Origin: Mycobacterium sp.
GTDB lineage: Bacteria > Actinomycetota > Actinomycetes > Mycobacteriales > Mycobacteriaceae
Assembly: GCA_023264755.1 (NCBI GenBank)
Contig: JAHFVB010000197.1
Location: 1 to 8,523 of the forward strand
DNA length: 8,523 nucleotides
Reading direction: 5' to 3'
Part shown: piece by piece, positions 1-5,809 of the stretch
Position numbering within the stretch: position 1 is the stretch's first letter
Layout: the number at the start of each line of letters is the position of its first letter
Made by a program: the position numbers and the translations under genes
The notes under the pieces: model-generated
Seen by the model: the letters and a program-made list of their open reading frames with translations, nothing else
What the model was told of the DNA's origin: nothing
The model's database searches: none

Positions 1-576
1 GGCGTCGGCGTCGGGGTACGCGGCGCACGTGTAGGTCATCGAGGGGCCGAGCACCCATTCGTAGAAGGTGTTCGACACGTCGTAGTGGTGGTGGATGGCC
101 TCGGCGTCACGAATCTTGCTGTGCTGCATACCTTCCACGATTCGCCGCCACCGCGGTTGGGCTTCCTGCGGCGGGGGGGCGATGGGCCTGAGGTGCTCGA
201 TGCCGATGGAGCGCACGATGTTGGCCAGCACCCGCGCCGACGGGCGCTTGAAGTCGAGCCTTTCGGCGAGCGCGCGCAGCAGTTCGTAGGGGTCACCAGG
301 GTGTACGCCGTGCGCGTTCAGATCACCGGATACGTACGCGCGCGCCAATCCGAGTTCGCCCGGCGCGGTGGCCAGGTAGGTGGTGCCGCGCGGGGTCAAC
401 AGGTCGAGCCCCAGGTCCGCATCGGCGGGCCCCGCGGAACTGCCGTCGTAGGCGGTGAACTTCAGCGGCAGTTGATTGCCGGCGATGAAGATCTCCAGGA
501 TCTCCGCGAGTGTCATCCGGTGCTCTGACGAGTCCGAGTTCGGAGCGCTGGCTGCGCCTTCTTTGTAGGTAGTCAT
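1..576 (-). CDS. Cyclopropane-fatty-acyl-phospholipid synthase-type SAM methyltransferase (N-terminal part, truncated by window edge)
   Basis: The reading frame is open through base 1, giving 192 N-terminal residues (full family length is about 420). Residues 163-180 read HHYDVSNTFYEWVLGPSM and run on into TYTCA, the signature of the CFA-synthase/mycolic-acid-methyltransferase family at the start of the SAM-binding domain; residues 1-150 form the variable N-terminal domain. The family transfers a methyl or methylene group from SAM to the double bond of an unsaturated acyl chain. The ATG overlaps the stop of the FAD oxidoreductase upstream (ATGA, 573-576), so translation is probably coupled; an alternative start is M21. 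The order oxidoreductase-methyltransferase resembles Rv3719-Rv3720 and the BfaB/BfaA (TmsA/TmsB) pair that makes 10-methylstearate: methyltransferase forms the 10-methylene intermediate, oxidoreductase reduces it. Whether this copy makes a methyl branch, a cyclopropane or something else cannot be told, because the catalytic domain lies outside the window. Confidence 0.9.
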   Translation of the reverse strand, partial: MTTYKEGAASAPNSDSSEHRMTLAEILEIFIAGNQLPLKFTAYDGSSAGPADADLGLDLLTPRGTTYLATAPGELGLARAYVSGDLNAHGVHPGDPYELLRALAERLDFKRPSARVLANIVRSIGIEHLRPIAPPPQEAQPRWRRIVEGMQHSKIRDAEAIHHHYDVSNTFYEWVLGPSMTYTCAAYPDADA

Positions 577-1952
577 CGTCTTTGAACCGCCTTCGCATAC
601 AGATCAAGCAACCGTGAATCAGGGTCGTAACGCTTCTTGACGGTCTTGTAGGTTTCCCCTCCGTACAGCTCGTCGAACTCCTCGCGCGAGTAATACGCGT
701 CGGAGTACAGCGATTTGTGTCCGTCGAGCTCGCTGACCGTGTGCTCGATCAGCCTGTTCGTGTGACCTTCGGCCGGTCCCATCGGGACGGCAGACCAGAA
801 GCCCACGTTCACATACGTCTGGTGGGCCGCGATCGGGTACAGCGGCCACGTCGTGTCCTCGCGTAGCCGCAGCGGACACAACCAGATCGGTTCGATCGGG
901 ACGTTCGTCAAGAACCACTCCACGAACTCGGCCGTGCGCCCGATCGGAACTTCGATGTCCTGGACCACGCGTTCCAGGGGTGGGCGCCCGTTGCGCTTCT
1001 CGATGCGATTCGCGATGTCGAACCGCTGGTCGTAGCCGACGAGCTTCCAGTAGAAGCTGCTGCGCCGGAAGCGCCGCGGCCACCACCGCCGGATGGTGGG
1101 GTTCTGGGCGCCGAAGGCCCGTGAGCACCAGAACCAGTCGGTGTCCCAGCGCCACAGGTAGTCGTGGATGGTCAACCGGTCGTGCTTCTCGCCGCTCGGG
1201 TGCTGAATCGATCGGTAGTAGATCTGCTGGCCCGTGTAGTCGCTGACGGGCCCCGGAGTCGACGTCTGCATGCCGAGGCACAGGTAGCTTTCCTCGGCGC
1301 TGAAGACGACGCCGTCCAGATAGTCCACCTGGACCCCGTCGTGGCCGCCGGTCTCGATGATCCGATCCATCGCGGCCACCAGGTCGCCCACTCGATGGAA
1401 CCGCAGGTGCTTGAGCGCGACGAACGGCTTGACGGGCTCGAGCTCGATCTTCAGTCGAACCGAATAGCCGAGGGTGCCATAGGAATTCGGAAACGCGTGG
1501 AAGAGGTCGGCGTGCTGGTCGCGGGTGGCGGTCACGACTTCGCCTGCGCCGGTGAGGATGTCCAGTTCCAGCACGGACTCGTGCGGTAGTCCGTTGCGGA
1601 AGGACGTCGACTCGATGCCCAGCCCGGTGACCGCACCGCCCAGCGTGATGGTCTTCAACTGAGGTACCACCAACGGCGACAACCCATGGGGCAGCGTGGC
1701 GGCCACCAGGTCTTCGTAGGTACACATGCCGGCGACGTCGGCGGTGCGAGCCTCGGGATCGACGGAGATCACCCCGGTCAGCCCCGACGTGTCCAAGCCC
1801 TTCGCGTCGGCCTTGGCGCGCTTGCGGAACAAGTTGGACGTGGGTTTGGCCAGCCGCACTGTGGCCCCGGGGGGGATGGCGCGATAGCTCGCCAGAAGTC
1901 GGTCGACGGCCACAGCATGCGCAGCCTGTGCGTCGGTGGCTAGAACAGACAC
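573..1952 (-). CDS. DHCR24/DIMINUTO-like FAD-binding oxidoreductase
   Basis: This 459-residue protein has the PCMH/FAD-linked-oxidase fold. Residues 101-119 (TITLGGAVTGLGIESTSFR) are the glycine-rich FAD-binding segment typical of the DIMINUTO/delta24-sterol-reductase branch, and residues 265-283 (a WRWDTDWFWCSRAFGAQ segment) and the C-terminal KRYDPDSRLLDLY (440-452) resemble the actinobacterial Rv3719/Rv0449c group. The protein looks cytosolic; I see no signal peptide or membrane segment. Its likely role is NAD(P)H-dependent reduction of a double bond in a lipid, with the methyltransferase encoded next to it (4-base overlap) supplying the substrate. I chose the GTG at 1952: no good Shine-Dalgarno is present, but TAGCGT (1964-1959) lies 6 bases upstream, which would make the transcript start at or next to the GTG (leaderless). 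An ATG at 1956 is out of frame with the conserved protein. Assignment to family is secure; the substrate is inferred from gene pairing. Confidence 0.9.
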   Translation of the reverse strand: MSVLATDAQAAHAVAVDRLLASYRAIPPGATVRLAKPTSNLFRKRAKADAKGLDTSGLTGVISVDPEARTADVAGMCTYEDLVAATLPHGLSPLVVPQLKTITLGGAVTGLGIESTSFRNGLPHESVLELDILTGAGEVVTATRDQHADLFHAFPNSYGTLGYSVRLKIELEPVKPFVALKHLRFHRVGDLVAAMDRIIETGGHDGVQVDYLDGVVFSAEESYLCLGMQTSTPGPVSDYTGQQIYYRSIQHPSGEKHDRLTIHDYLWRWDTDWFWCSRAFGAQNPTIRRWWPRRFRRSSFYWKLVGYDQRFDIANRIEKRNGRPPLERVVQDIEVPIGRTAEFVEWFLTNVPIEPIWLCPLRLREDTTWPLYPIAAHQTYVNVGFWSAVPMGPAEGHTNRLIEHTVSELDGHKSLYSDAYYSREEFDELYGGETYKTVKKRYDPDSRLLDLYAKAVQRR

Positions 1953-1957
1953 ACATA

Positions 1958-1964
1958 TACGCTA
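1958..1964. promoter_or_regulatory. Symmetric -10 element, putative bidirectional promoter
   Basis: The heptamer TACGCTA reads TAGCGTA on the other strand, so both strands carry the mycobacterial -10 pattern TAnnnT, offset by one base. On the minus strand it sits 6 bases before the GTG of the FAD oxidoreductase (leaderless arrangement). On the plus strand it would start transcription near 1970, about 60 bases ahead of the SRPBCC gene, which has its own ribosome binding site. No convincing -35 box is seen on either side, which is common in mycobacteria. The call rests only on motif and position. Confidence 0.4.
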
Positions 1965-2014
1965 GTCCCCGGACACACTCGATGCGAACGCACCGAGCAC
2001 GAAGTACGTCGAAC

Positions 2015-2020
2015 GAGGAG
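2015..2020 (+). promoter_or_regulatory. Ribosome binding site of the SRPBCC gene
   Basis: GAGGAG ends 10 bases before the ATG at 2031 and fixes that start. It contrasts with the neighbouring genes that have no Shine-Dalgarno sequence. Confidence 0.7.
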
Positions 2021-2030
2021 TTCTTGTCGA

Positions 2031-2471
2031 ATGGGACAGGTCAGCGCGTCCAGCACCGTCTTGATAAACGCCGAGCCCGAGGCCGTGCTCACGGCCGTCG
2101 CGGACTATCAGACCGTGCGGCCGAAGATCCTCTCCGCCCAGTACAGCGACTATCGGGTGCTCGAGGGCGGCCAAGGCGCAGGAACCGTCGCCACCTGGAA
2201 ACTGCAGGCCACCAAGTCCCGCGTGCGGGAAGTCAAGGCTTCCGTCGACGTCGCGGGCCGCACCGTCATCGAAAAGGATGCCAACTCGACGATGGTCACC
2301 AACTGGACCGTCGCCCCCGCCGGCACCGGATCGACCGTCACCGTCAAGACGTCGTGGAAGGGCGCGAGCGGAGTCGGCGGCTTCTTCGAGAAGACGTTCG
2401 CGCCGCTGGGGCTGCGCAAGATCCAGGCTCAGGTGCTGGAGAACCTCAAGAAGCAGGTCGAGGGAAGCTAA
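2031..2471 (+). CDS. SRPBCC (START-like, polyketide cyclase/dehydrase) family protein
   Basis: The 146-residue protein has the pattern of a single SRPBCC/helix-grip domain: an N-terminal strand (residues 3-14, [12 protein letters not shown]), a short helix with the recurrent [11 protein letters not shown] segment (16-26), a run of alternating polar/hydrophobic strands (41-110) and a long amphipathic C-terminal helix (118-143) that in this fold closes over a hydrophobic cavity. Members bind lipids, sterols or polyketides; no catalytic residue set defines a reaction here. Length matches Rv3718c (about 147 residues). It is transcribed divergently from the FAD oxidoreductase/methyltransferase operon and could handle a related lipid, but that is inference from position only. 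It ends 4 bases short of the converging amidase gene, leaving no room for separate terminators. Confidence 0.85.
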   Translation: MGQVSASSTVLINAEPEAVLTAVADYQTVRPKILSAQYSDYRVLEGGQGAGTVATWKLQATKSRVREVKASVDVAGRTVIEKDANSTMVTNWTVAPAGTGSTVTVKTSWKGASGVGGFFEKTFAPLGLRKIQAQVLENLKKQVEGS

Positions 2472-2475
2472 GCAG

Positions 2476-3261
2476 CTAGGTGGTGCGCGGCGGCCGAGTG
2501 CCGAGGAACCCCGCGATACCCCTCACGACCGCGTCCGCGTACTTCTGCCTGCCCTCGGGCGACTCGATCAGGGCGGAATCGGCGGCGTTCTTCATGTTGC
2601 CGAGCTCGACCAGCACCGAGGGGTACTGAGCCAGGTTCAGCCCGGCCAGGTCGGCGCGCGGGTACAACCCGTCCTGTCCGATGTAGGTGGCGGGTACGAA
2701 TCCGGCGGCCTTCAGCTGGTCGCGCATGGTCTGGGCGAACTGCACCGACGGCCCGGCCTGTACCTGGTTGAGCGGCGGCGACGAGTAGTTCACGTGGAAT
2801 CCGCGGCCGCTGGCCGGCCCGCCGTCGGCGTGAATCGAGACGATGGCGTCGGGCTTGAGCGAATTGGCCATTTCCGCCCTGGCGTCGACGCATGGCGCGA
2901 CGCTGGAGTCGTCGCCGCGCGACATGGCTGTCCGCACGCCCAGCGCCGTCAACTCCTGGCGGATGCGCAGCACCGTCTCCCAGTTGAACGTGTGCTCGGG
3001 GTACCCGTCGTCGGTCGTCGTGCCGCTGGTCTGGCAATCCTTGGTTCCGCCGCGGCCCGTCGGGACCTGCTTGGTCAGGGACGCGTCGTTCGCACCGTTG
3101 TGGCCCGGGTCCAGGAACACGATCATCCCCGCGATGCTCACTGGCGCGGCGCTGGCGGGCGTCGACGCGACGGATGCGGTGACGAGCAGTGCGGCAGCCG
3201 CCGCGGCTGTGCCGCGCATGACCGATTCGGCGCCGACACGCAGGCGAGTGGGTACGTGCAC
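2476..3261 (-). CDS. ami1: Secreted zinc N-acetylmuramoyl-L-alanine amidase (Amidase_3), Rv3717/Ami1 orthologue
   Basis: It cleaves the bond between N-acetylmuramic acid and L-alanine in peptidoglycan outside the membrane. With the GTG start the protein is 261 residues. Residues 1-38 are a signal peptide: arginines near the N-terminus, an alanine/leucine-rich core (19-28) and an ASA|AP cleavage site after residue 38. Zinc ligands are H54 (in [10 protein letters not shown]), E89 (YPEH) and H144 (SIHAD); the catalytic glutamate is E219 (VELGN). The spacings equal those of H35, E70, H125 and E200 of Rv3717. The two cysteines of the mature chain, C76 and C124, probably form a disulphide. There is no peptidoglycan-binding repeat, as in Rv3717. 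The GTG at 3261 is preferred because TACCGT lies 6 bases upstream (leaderless pattern); an ATG at 3219 would also leave a shorter signal peptide, and an upstream ATG at 3327 would extend into the YbaB promoter region. The gene is divergent from YbaB. Confidence 0.93.
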   Translation of the reverse strand: MHVPTRLRVGAESVMRGTAAAAAALLVTASVASTPASAAPVSIAGMIVFLDPGHNGANDASLTKQVPTGRGGTKDCQTSGTTTDDGYPEHTFNWETVLRIRQELTALGVRTAMSRGDDSSVAPCVDARAEMANSLKPDAIVSIHADGGPASGRGFHVNYSSPPLNQVQAGPSVQFAQTMRDQLKAAGFVPATYIGQDGLYPRADLAGLNLAQYPSVLVELGNMKNAADSALIESPEGRQKYADAVVRGIAGFLGTRPPRTT

Positions 3262-3267
3262 GGCGCC

Positions 3268-3273
3268 ACGGTA
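3268..3273 (-). promoter_or_regulatory. Putative -10 element of the amidase gene (leaderless start)
   Basis: TACCGT on the minus strand fits TAnnnT and is followed by 6 bases and the GTG at 3261. No Shine-Dalgarno precedes that GTG, so a leaderless mRNA is the simplest reading. No -35 box is evident. Confidence 0.4.
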
Positions 3274-3287
3274 GTCCCGTCGGCGAC

Positions 3288-3293
3288 TAGTCT
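3288..3293 (+). promoter_or_regulatory. Putative -10 element of the YbaB-recR transcript
   Basis: TAGTCT fits TAnnnT and would start a transcript near 3300, giving a leader of about 75 bases before the YbaB ATG. It lies in the 114-base divergent gap shared with the amidase promoter. Motif evidence only. Confidence 0.3.
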
Positions 3294-3362
3294 TGAGGCT
3301 CGAACCGCCGTGCGCGGACGAGCGCAATCAAGTCGAGACCAAGCCGCAACCAAAGAACACGC

Positions 3363-3369
3363 AAGGGGA
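3363..3369 (+). promoter_or_regulatory. Ribosome binding site of the YbaB gene
   Basis: AAGGGGA with a 6-base gap to the ATG at 3376 is the strongest Shine-Dalgarno in the window and decides the start against the much longer upstream-open frame, which runs antisense through the amidase gene. Confidence 0.75.
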
Positions 3370-3375
3370 CCCGAC

Positions 3376-3708
3376 ATGCAACCCGGTCAGACACCCGACA
3401 TGTCGGCGCTGCTTGCGCAGGCGCAACAGGTGCAGCAGCAGCTGATGGAAGCTCAAGAGTCGCTCGCCAACGCCGAGGTGCATGGCCAAGCCGGGGGCGG
3501 ACTGGTGCAGGTGACGGTGAAGGGCAGCGGCGAGGTCGTGGCCGTCGCCATCGACCCCAAGGTGGTCGACCCCGACGACGTCGAGACCCTTCAGGACCTG
3601 ATCGTCGGCGCGCTGTCGGATGCCGCCCGGCAGGTGGCGATCCTTGCGCAGTCGCGACTCGGACCGCTGGCCAGCGGCCTGGGCAACCTTGGTTTGCCGG
3701 GAATCTGA
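3376..3708 (+). CDS. YbaB/EbfC family nucleoid-associated DNA-binding protein
   Basis: The 110-residue protein shows the family layout: an N-terminal helix rich in glutamine (residues 9-33, [17 protein letters not shown]) that forms the dimer, a central beta sheet with the conserved [16 protein letters not shown] stretch (46-61), and a second helix with [18 protein letters not shown] (68-85). Family members form tweezer-like dimers that bind DNA. A glycine-rich tail (97-110) is shorter than I recall for Rv3716c (133 residues). The stop is 11 bases before the recR ATG; ybaB-recR (often with dnaX ahead) is a widely conserved pair, which suggests a role around RecFOR-type recombination or DNA protection. 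dnaX is not adjacent here; the upstream neighbour is the divergent amidase. The start is set by a strong ribosome binding site. Confidence 0.93.
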   Translation: MQPGQTPDMSALLAQAQQVQQQLMEAQESLANAEVHGQAGGGLVQVTVKGSGEVVAVAIDPKVVDPDDVETLQDLIVGALSDAARQVAILAQSRLGPLASGLGNLGLPGI

Positions 3709-3719
3709 CGTGGACGGCA

Positions 3720-4331
3720 ATGTTTGAAGGCCCCGTCCAGGACCTCATCGACGAGCTCGGCAAGCTGCCTGGAATCGGACCGAAGAGCGCGCAGCGCATC
3801 GCGTTTCACCTGCTGTCGGTCGAGCCGCCTGACATCGACCGGTTGACCGCCGTGCTCGGCAAGGTGCGCGACGGGGTGACCTTCTGTGCGGTGTGCGGCA
3901 ACGTCTCCGACGACGAGCGCTGCCGCATCTGCCTGGACTCGCGGCGAGATGCCTCGCTCGTGTGCGTCGTCGAAGAACCCAAGGACGTGCAGGCCGTCGA
4001 GCGGACCAGGGAGTTCCGCGGCCGCTATCACGTGCTGGGGGGAGCGCTCGATCCGTTGTCGGGAATCGGCCCCGACCAGTTGCGCATCCGGGAGTTGCTC
4101 AACCGCATCGGCGAACGGGTCGACGGCGTGGACGTCGCGGAGGTCATCATCGCCACCGACCCCAACACCGAGGGCGAGGCCACGGCCACCTACCTGGTGC
4201 GAATGCTGCGCGACATCCCCGGGCTGACCGTCTCCAGGATCGCGTCGGGGCTGCCGATGGGTGGAGATCTGGAGTTCGCCGACGAACTCACCTTGAGTCG
4301 CGCGCTCACCGGCCGCAGGGCGATGGCATAG
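3720..4331 (+). CDS. recR: Recombination mediator protein RecR
   Basis: RecR works with RecO (and RecF) to load RecA on single-stranded DNA at gaps. The 203-residue protein is full length and has every family part in order: an N-terminal helix-hairpin-helix (residues 7-32, [17 protein letters not shown]), a Cys4 zinc finger (C56, C59, C68, C71), a Toprim domain (about 79-175) with the acidic residues E85 (VVEEP) and the TDPNTEGE motif (146-153), and the C-terminal [12 protein letters not shown] segment (181-192). It follows the YbaB gene by 11 bases and has only a weak ribosome binding site, so it is probably translated from the same transcript. Its TAG stop overlaps a candidate -10 element for the next gene. 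Confidence 0.97.
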   Translation: MFEGPVQDLIDELGKLPGIGPKSAQRIAFHLLSVEPPDIDRLTAVLGKVRDGVTFCAVCGNVSDDERCRICLDSRRDASLVCVVEEPKDVQAVERTREFRGRYHVLGGALDPLSGIGPDQLRIRELLNRIGERVDGVDVAEVIIATDPNTEGEATATYLVRMLRDIPGLTVSRIASGLPMGGDLEFADELTLSRALTGRRAMA

Positions 4332-4334
4332 GTT
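4329..4334 (+). promoter_or_regulatory. Putative -10 element inside the recR stop codon (leaderless start of next gene)
   Basis: TAGGTT fits TAnnnT; its first three bases are the recR stop codon. Seven bases separate it from the ATG at 4342, which has no Shine-Dalgarno, so the downstream gene may have its own leaderless transcript in addition to read-through from recR. Confidence 0.35.
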
Positions 4335-4341
4335 AGCGCTC

Positions 4342-4740
4342 ATGCCGGACGAAGAGTTCAAAGTCGAAGTCGAGCTCGGAAACGAGGCGCACCACCTGTC
4401 GTTCTGGGAGCGGCTGCGGTCGCTGGGGCTGGACGACGAGGCACGTCAACGCCTGGGTGGCCGGGTGACGGTTACCCGCGACGGCAATTGGATCCAGCTG
4501 TACACGCGCAGCCTCCAGGACGCCCGCGAGGCCGAGCGCACGGTTCGCGAACTCGTCCACGCCGATGACATCGCCGCCGAGTTCATCGTGAGCCGCTGGG
4601 ATGCCGACAAGCAGGAGTGGGTCGACCCGATCAGTAGCGAAGAGGTCGAAGACGACGCCCCCGAGACGCCCGCACCCGACCCGTCGTACGTGATCCTCGA
4701 GGCATACAAGCCGGAGTTCCTGCGCGATCTGGGGTTGTAG
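4342..4740 (+). CDS. Conserved-looking hypothetical acidic protein, 132 residues
   Basis: I do not recognise a named family. The protein starts 10 bases after the recR stop. It looks like one small alpha/beta domain: strand VKVEVEL-type N-terminus (residues 5-12, EFKVEVEL), a helix with SFWERLRSLGL (20-30), a GGRVTVTRDGNWIQLYTRS strand pair (39-57), a helix (59-73, REAERTVRELV region), and a strand-like AAEFIVSRWD (78-87) ending in a W-rich segment KQEWVDP (90-96). The part after residue 97 is acidic and proline-rich (SEEVEDDAPETPAPDP), probably disordered, and closes with a short hydrophobic end. There is no signal peptide, membrane helix or catalytic motif. Base composition and the GC-rich third positions agree with a real gene. 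Position after ybaB-recR hints at a repair link, which is only guilt by association. The protein reads as cytosolic. Confidence 0.75.
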   Translation: MPDEEFKVEVELGNEAHHLSFWERLRSLGLDDEARQRLGGRVTVTRDGNWIQLYTRSLQDAREAERTVRELVHADDIAAEFIVSRWDADKQEWVDPISSEEVEDDAPETPAPDPSYVILEAYKPEFLRDLGL

Positions 4741-4863
4741 CCCCACTTCTGGTGCGCCCGCGTGCCTGTCGTACGTCCCGGCCGTCCCGCGCCGTCGCGC
4801 CGTCACCCCACCCGCGCCCCGCCCGCCCCTGTGGCGTCGCCCACCCGTGCCCCCCTTTCCTCG
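4741..4863 (+). other. C-rich, G-poor non-coding tract (possible Rho-utilisation region)
   Basis: The stretch after the stop of the 132-residue gene is strongly skewed: bases 4801-4860 hold 37 C, 12 G, 8 T and 3 A on the plus strand. C-rich, G-poor RNA is what Rho prefers for loading, so it may end the ybaB-recR transcript before the AbiEi/DUF559 gene. No stem followed by a T-run, and no convincing coding frame, is seen. A strand-specific G-quadruplex motif lies inside it. Confidence 0.4.
4806..4829 (-). other. G-quadruplex motif on the minus strand
   Basis: The minus strand has five G-runs (4, 3, 4, 3 and 4 bases) separated by loops of 1, 3, 1 and 1 bases. Read 5'->3' on the minus strand this is GGGG-C-GGG-C-GGGG-CGC-GGG-T-GGGG. 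Any four runs satisfy the usual G3+ quadruplex rule with very short loops, which favour a stable parallel form. It lies about 35 bases before the first palindromic repeat and 130 bases before the AbiEi/DUF559 gene. Confidence 0.6.
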
Positions 4864-4924
4864 TCGCGACACATAAGCTGCTGCGACGACACGCCGGGCC
4901 AGGCCGCGACAGCTTATGTCTCGG
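4864..4924 (+). repeat. Palindromic repeat copy R1 (upstream of AbiEi/DUF559 gene)
   Basis: This is one of two direct copies of a ~61-bp element flanking the gene. Its core is a 14-base stem: left arm CATAAGCTGCTGCG (4872-4885), right arm CGCGACAGCTTATG (4905-4918), with a 19-base loop (4886-4904). Ten of the outer bases (ACATAAGCTG / CAGCTTATGT) pair perfectly; inside are one mismatch and one G-T wobble. It matches copy R2 at 54 of 61 positions, including the loop sequence ACGACACGCCGGG. The right arm contains an ATG (4916) in frame with the downstream gene. Confidence 0.9.
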
Positions 4925-4957
4925 CGAGTTGTCGGTGCTCGATGGCAGCGTGCGGCC

Positions 4958-5809
4958 ATGACGACCGTGTTCTCGGGGAGCGACGCGTTGCGGCGCGGCG
5001 ACCTCACCCCGTATCAGCTCCGAAACCGCTTCGAAGCGATCCATCGCGACGTGTACGTCCCGGCCTTCGCCGAACCGACCCTGCAGGACAGGTGCAAGGC
5101 GGCCTTTCTTTGGTCCAAGCAGCGGGGCACCGTGTCCGGACTGGCTGCGGCTGCACTGCACGGATCGCGCTGGATAGCCGATGACGAACCGGTAGAACTC
5201 ATTTGGCGAAACCAGCACGCCCCCGAGGGAGTGGTCACCCGCAATGAGCGCATCGCGGCCGACGAGGTCGTGGTGATCGACGACGTGTCGGTGACGTCGC
5301 TTGCGCGCACGGCCTTCAACTTGGGCCGACGGCTGCCCCGCGACGAGGCGGTGGCGCGGCTCGACGCGCTGGCCAACGCCACGAAATGGCGACCGGCCGA
5401 CACCGAAGCCCTGTTCGCACGCTATCCGGGGGCCCGCGGTGCCAAGAGCTTGCGCGCGGCGCTGAGGCTCGTCGACGCTGGCGCGCAGTCTCCGCGGGAG
5501 ACGTCGCTGCGACTGCTGCTCATCGACGCGGGGCTGCCGTCGCCGAAGACTCAGATACTCGTCCACAACGGCGACTTCTACCCACTTGCCTACCTCGACA
5601 TGGGGTGGGAGGACTACCTGGTCGCCGTCGAATACGACGGCGACCACCACCGTAAGGACCGCAAGCAGTATCTGAAGGACATGAGCCGACTTCGGATGCT
5701 CGAACTAAGGGGCTGGATCGTGATTCGCGTCGTCGCCGAAGACCATCCAATGGACGTGCTCGACCGAGTTCGAAAGGCCTTGGCGAGCCGCGGCTTTCGC
5801 GACTCATAG
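4958..5809 (+). CDS. AbiEi-type winged-helix / DUF559 (Vsr-like PD-(D/E)XK) nuclease-domain protein
   Basis: The 283-residue protein has two parts. Residues 5-35 (DALRRGDLTPYQLR then FEAIHRDVYVP) fit the winged-helix start of AbiEi-type antitoxin/regulator proteins, followed by a middle AbiEi-like region to about 160. Residues 176-265 form a DUF559 domain related to Vsr mismatch endonuclease: E181 (SPRETSLR), AGLPSP (191-196), D214 (YLDMGW) and E225/D227 in VAVEYDGDHH, the expected metal-binding and catalytic positions of a PD-(D/E)XK fold. The key acidic residues are intact, so nuclease activity is possible. No AbiEii-type toxin gene is next to it. It corresponds in place to Rv3714c. I take ATG 4958, where the family usually begins; ATG 4916, in the arm of repeat R1, would add 14 residues. 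The last codons and stop lie in repeat R2. No clear ribosome binding site precedes either start. Confidence 0.85.
   Translation: MTTVFSGSDALRRGDLTPYQLRNRFEAIHRDVYVPAFAEPTLQDRCKAAFLWSKQRGTVSGLAAAALHGSRWIADDEPVELIWRNQHAPEGVVTRNERIAADEVVVIDDVSVTSLARTAFNLGRRLPRDEAVARLDALANATKWRPADTEALFARYPGARGAKSLRAALRLVDAGAQSPRETSLRLLLIDAGLPSPKTQILVHNGDFYPLAYLDMGWEDYLVAVEYDGDHHRKDRKQYLKDMSRLRMLELRGWIVIRVVAEDHPMDVLDRVRKALASRGFRDS

Noticed and set aside
619..1956. 445-codon minus-strand frame beginning with an ATG at 1956, overlapping the FAD oxidoreductase
   Set aside because: The translation is arginine/alanine-rich low-complexity sequence with no family features, while the overlapping frame encodes a clear FAD-binding protein.
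2278..3375. Long plus-strand open frame running antisense through the amidase gene and continuous with the YbaB gene
   Set aside because: It is open only because of high GC content; the amidase motifs on the minus strand are unambiguous and a strong ribosome binding site places the YbaB start at 3376.
4631..5650. 339-codon minus-strand frame opposite the AbiEi/DUF559 gene
   Set aside because: Arginine-rich shadow frame in high-GC DNA; the plus-strand frame has conserved domain motifs, and parts of this frame are only translations of the repeat.
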